Below are positions 39,444 through 41,805 of a stretch of DNA of 41,805 nt, in pieces. Origin of the DNA: DASZTV01 sp035547515 (GTDB taxonomy: Bacteria; Actinomycetota; Actinomycetes; JAFAQI01); assembly GCA_035547515.1 (NCBI GenBank), contig DASZUS010000006.1:1-41805 (forward strand). The letters run 5' to 3'. The translations under genes and the position numbers were made by a program. Within the stretch, counting starts at the first letter, position 1. Every line of letters starts with the position of its first letter. The notes under the pieces were generated by a model. That model had not been told where the DNA came from. It made no database searches and saw only the letters and a program-made list of their open reading frames with translations.

Positions 39444-39932
39444 ATGCGGGTGTACCTCGGGTCCGACCATGCCGGCTTCACGCTCAAGGCGCGGCTGATC
39501 GAGCGGCTCACCGAGCTCGGGCACGAGCCCGTCGACTGCGGCCCCGACGTGCTCCGGGACTCCGACGACTACCCGCCGTACTGCCTGCTCGTCGGCGCGC
39601 GGGTGATCGCCGACACCGGCAGCCTCGGCATCGTCATCGGCGGGTCCGGCAACGGCGAGGCGATCGCCGCGAACAAGGTGCGAGGCGTGCGATGTGCCGT
39701 CGCGTTCAGCCTGGAGACCGCGCAGCTCGCCCGCGAGCACAATGACGCCAACGTGCTGAGCCTCGGCGCCCGGATGTACGACGAGGCCTCCGCGGTGAGC
39801 TTCGCGGAGGCGTTTCTCGCCACCCCGTTCAGCGGCGCGGAGCGCCACGTCAGGCGGATCGGGCTGCTGAGCGAGTACGAGGCGACCGGCGAGCTGCCTC
39901 CGCGGCGTGAGGACCTGCCGGCCTCGAGCTGA
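39444..39932 (+). CDS. rpiB: Ribose-5-phosphate isomerase B
   Basis: 162 residues. It interconverts ribose 5-phosphate and ribulose 5-phosphate in the pentose phosphate pathway. N-terminal YLGSDHAGF with Asp8 and His9, GGSGNGEAIAANK with Glu72 as the base (the actinobacterial/mycobacterial type uses Glu where E. coli has Cys), and REHNDANVLSLGAR. The ATG at 39444 fits the leaderless pattern. A small hairpin (39933-39948) follows the stop. Confidence 0.95.
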   Translation: MRVYLGSDHAGFTLKARLIERLTELGHEPVDCGPDVLRDSDDYPPYCLLVGARVIADTGSLGIVIGGSGNGEAIAANKVRGVRCAVAFSLETAQLAREHNDANVLSLGARMYDEASAVSFAEAFLATPFSGAERHVRRIGLLSEYEATGELPPRREDLPASS

Positions 39933-39948
39933 CGTGACCGCCGTCACG
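39933..39948 (+). terminator. Small hairpin after rpiB
   Basis: CGTGAC pairs with GTCACG around a 4-nt loop directly after the rpiB stop. Short stem and no U-tract; it may instead be a palindromic operator. Confidence 0.3.
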
Positions 39949-39957
39949 GTCGATCCG

Positions 39958-39986
39958 CTGACGAAGATCAGTTCGCCCGTTAGGGT
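39958..39986 (+). promoter_or_regulatory. Promoter of the PP2C phosphatase gene, leaderless
   Basis: CTGACG (39958-39963), 17-nt spacer, TAGGGT (39981-39986), 6 nt to GTG 39993. It has the same -35 core and spacing as the livG and ettA promoters. It favours GTG 39993 over ATG 39996. Confidence 0.55.
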
Positions 39987-39992
39987 CCCCGG

Positions 39993-41102
39993 GTGATGGT
40001 CCATTCGGAGCAGCCGCGGGCGCCGGTCACCGAGCGCGCTCGCCGCAAGCTGAGCATGCTCACCGCGCCGGAGTCGGTGCGTGACCAGCGCAGCGTCCTG
40101 GCCGCAGTGCTGCTGCTCGACGTCCTGTGCCTGGTCCTCAACGCCCAGGTCAGCGCGGTTGCCTTCCCACCGACGACGACGGTGGTTCCGGTCATCCTTG
40201 GTGGGCTGCTCGTCGGCCCGGTTGCGCTCGGCACCGTGATTGCCGGGGCGTTCGCCGTGGTCATTGCCGAGGATTTCGGCGTCGGCCACAGCTCCGTGCG
40301 GTTCGGCGTCTACATCGTGCTGGTGATCGTGTCGGCCATCGCCCTCAAGCAGTCGAGCGACCGGCAGCGGCTGGGCCTGTCGGCCGGCCGGGGCGAGGCA
40401 ATGCTGCTCGAGCTGCGCGACCGGCTGCGGCTGCAGGGCGAGATGCCCGCGCTGCCGGCTGGCTGGCGCGCCGAGGTCGAGCAGCAGTCGGCGGGCGGTG
40501 CGAGCTTCGGCGGCGACTTCCTGCTTGCCGGCCTCACCGACCAGGGCCGCTCACTCGAGCTGGTGCTCGTCGACGTGTCCGGTAAGGGCCTCGACGCGGG
40601 CACCCGCGCCCTGATGCTTGCCGGCGCCCTCGGCGGTCTGCTCGGCTCGGTGCACCCCGACCGGTTCCTGGTCGCGGCGAACCAGTACCTCGTCCGCCAG
40701 GAGTGGATGGAGGGCTTCGCCACCGCGCTGCACCTGACCATCGAGCTGGCGACCGGGCGCTACCGCATCACCAACGCCGGCCACCTCCCCGCGGTGCACT
40801 ACGCCGGCGGGACCGGCACCTGGCGCCTGGTCGAGCCGGAGGGGACCGTGCTCGGTCTCCTCGACGACGCGGAGTTCGGCTGCGCGGAGGGTCAGCTCGG
40901 GCCGTACGACGCCCTGCTGCTCTACACCGACGGGCTGGTCGAGGTGCCCGGTCGCGACCTTGCAGTGGGCATCGACCGGCTGCTCGGCGCCGCCGAGCGG
41001 CTGATCCCGCACGGCTTCGACGGCGCTGCCCAGCGGCTGCTCGACGAGACCTCGCCGAGCGCCAGCGACGATCGGGCGCTGGTCCTCATCTGGCGGGACT
41101 GA
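39993..41102 (+). CDS. Membrane PP2C/SpoIIE-family serine phosphatase
   Basis: 369 residues. Two to four membrane helices (about 35-120), then a SpoIIE/RsbU-type PP2C domain: PAGWRAEVEQQSAGGASFGGDFL (metal-binding Gly-Asp), LELVLVDVSGKGLDAGTRALML (second Asp), FATALHLTIELATGRYRITNAGHLPAVHY and YDALLLYTDGLVEVPGRD. All acidic metal ligands are in place. Such proteins dephosphorylate anti-anti-sigma factors and so control sigma-B-like stress factors. No anti-sigma pair is nearby, so the target is unknown. No PAS or GAF sensor is present; the membrane part may be the sensor. Confidence 0.9.
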   Translation: MMVHSEQPRAPVTERARRKLSMLTAPESVRDQRSVLAAVLLLDVLCLVLNAQVSAVAFPPTTTVVPVILGGLLVGPVALGTVIAGAFAVVIAEDFGVGHSSVRFGVYIVLVIVSAIALKQSSDRQRLGLSAGRGEAMLLELRDRLRLQGEMPALPAGWRAEVEQQSAGGASFGGDFLLAGLTDQGRSLELVLVDVSGKGLDAGTRALMLAGALGGLLGSVHPDRFLVAANQYLVRQEWMEGFATALHLTIELATGRYRITNAGHLPAVHYAGGTGTWRLVEPEGTVLGLLDDAEFGCAEGQLGPYDALLLYTDGLVEVPGRDLAVGIDRLLGAAERLIPHGFDGAAQRLLDETSPSASDDRALVLIWRD

Positions 41103-41107
41103 CGAGC

Positions 41108-41124
41108 GGGCCCGGGCTAGGCCC
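41108..41124. terminator. Hairpin between convergent genes
   Basis: GGGCC pairs with GGCCC with a 7-nt loop, between the PP2C stop and the convergent racemase gene. There is no U-tract. Confidence 0.35.
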
Positions 41125-41130
41125 TCGCGA

Positions 41131-41805
41131 CTAGGCCGACGGGGCTTGGGTGACGATGCCGGCCTCGAGGAGCTTGTCGAGGTCGGCCTTCGCGACGCCC
41201 CAGTCGGTGAGGGCCTCCACCGTGTCGGTCCCGGGCGTCTGCGCGGGGTGGCCGACCTGCCCCGGCGTACGTGAGAACCGCGGGGCGGGCGAGGGCTGGT
41301 AGATCCCGTTGACCTCGGTGAGCGTGCCCCGGGCAACGAGGTGCGGGTGCTTCTTGGCCTCGGAGAGCCAGTAGACCGGTGCCACACAGGCGTCGACCTC
41401 GTCGAAGATCGCTGCCCACTCGTCGCGGGTCTTCGTCAGGAACTTCGCGGCGATCATCTCGCGCATCTTCGGCCAGCTGGCGTGGTCGCCCTGAGCCGGC
41501 AGGTCGGGGATGTCCAGCGTCTGCTTGAGCGCCTCGAAGAACTGCGGCTCGATCGCGCCGACCGACATGTACTGGCCGTCGGAGCACAGGTAGGTGTCGT
41601 AGTACGGCGCGCCGCCGTCGAGCAGGCTGCTGCCTCGTGCGTCCGGCATCATGCCGGCGGCCTGCTGGCCGTGCGCCATCGACAGCAGGCTGGTCACCCC
41701 GTCGACCATCGCGACGTCGATCACCTGTCCCTCACCGCTGGTCTGGCGCTCGATCAGCGCGGCGAGGATGCCCATGACCGCGAACATGGACCCGCCGCCG
41801 AAGTC
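41131..41805 (-). CDS. CoA-transferase family III, alpha-methylacyl-CoA racemase type (5' end outside window)
   Basis: The last 225 codons are visible; the gene starts beyond the right edge. DFGGGSMFAVMGILAALIERQTSGEGQVIDVAMVDGV and PYYDTYLCSDGQYMSVGAIEPQFFEALKQTL are typical of the Amacr/Mcr branch of the CaiB/BaiF family, rather than of formyl- or carnitine-CoA transferases. It interconverts (2R)- and (2S)-methylacyl-CoA esters for beta-oxidation of branched lipids or sterols. The N-terminal half with the His-Asp catalytic pair is not visible, so activity cannot be judged. It is convergent with the PP2C gene. Confidence 0.9.
   Translation of the reverse strand, partial: DFGGGSMFAVMGILAALIERQTSGEGQVIDVAMVDGVTSLLSMAHGQQAAGMMPDARGSSLLDGGAPYYDTYLCSDGQYMSVGAIEPQFFEALKQTLDIPDLPAQGDHASWPKMREMIAAKFLTKTRDEWAAIFDEVDACVAPVYWLSEAKKHPHLVARGTLTEVNGIYQPSPAPRFSRTPGQVGHPAQTPGTDTVEALTDWGVAKADLDKLLEAGIVTQAPSA

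Noticed and set aside
1..41805. CRISPR arrays, insertion sequences or prophage genes
   Set aside because: No regular repeat-spacer pattern, transposase, terminal inverted repeats or phage structural genes were seen.

Overview
The window is very GC-rich (roughly 70% by eye). It has tightly packed, often overlapping genes, frequent GTG starts, a mycothiol-type DsbA/nitroreductase relative and an actinobacterial gene order, so it comes from an actinobacterium. The genus cannot be fixed from the sequence. From memory, the order ssb paralogue-ettA ... glbO-HNH ... CtaJ-like/DUF5130 ... pepN-nitroreductase-rpiB matches the region around Rv2465c-Rv2478c of Mycobacterium tuberculosis, so 24-40 kb looks like old vertically inherited chromosome.

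The most unusual part is 1-11.06 kb, one leftward operon of nine genes. Most junctions are 4-nt stop/start overlaps. In transcription order it encodes a PstS-like binding protein (TTG start), two paralogous secreted proteins of unknown family (one with a membrane anchor, one with a C-terminal Ig-like domain), PstB, PstC, PstA, a membrane-anchored PstS with altered ligand residues, an 881-residue membrane-anchored surface protein with a PstS-like segment, and a sortase-fold membrane protein in which all three catalytic residues are replaced. No PhoU or PhoR/PhoP is present. I read it as a Pst transporter turned into, or joined to, a surface-anchored assembly. This is the best candidate for an undescribed system.

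From 11.1 to 15.5 kb come a nitronate monooxygenase-like enzyme, a Cys-rich secreted protein of unknown function, the scar of a deletion that joined a lipoprotein gene start to an FAD-monooxygenase 3' end, tRNA-His, oligoribonuclease (orn) and tRNA-Arg.

From 15.5 to 22 kb a membrane class III adenylate/guanylate cyclase precedes a complete branched-chain-amino-acid-type ABC transporter in the order livG-livF-livH-livM-binding protein. A 37-nt hairpin closes the operon.

From 22 to 41.8 kb lie an APH-family phosphotransferase, an SDR, an SSB paralogue, EttA, a secreted S1 protease, truncated haemoglobin O, an HNH endonuclease, a DUF4232 lipoprotein, an amidase, a CtaJ-like membrane protein with a DUF5130 protein, a secreted propeller-like protein, an AI-2E/PerM exporter with a histone-H1-like tail, a PLD-family protein, aminopeptidase N, a CPWA variant of the mycothiol nitroreductase, an aldehyde dehydrogenase, RpiB, a membrane PP2C phosphatase and the C-terminal part of an alpha-methylacyl-CoA racemase.

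Many start codons lie 5-7 nt downstream of a -10-like hexamer, several with a CTGACS or TTGRCM -35 at 16-17 nt. Leaderless transcription is therefore probably common here and decides several starts. No CRISPR array, insertion sequence, prophage or gap longer than 300 bases without a gene was seen.
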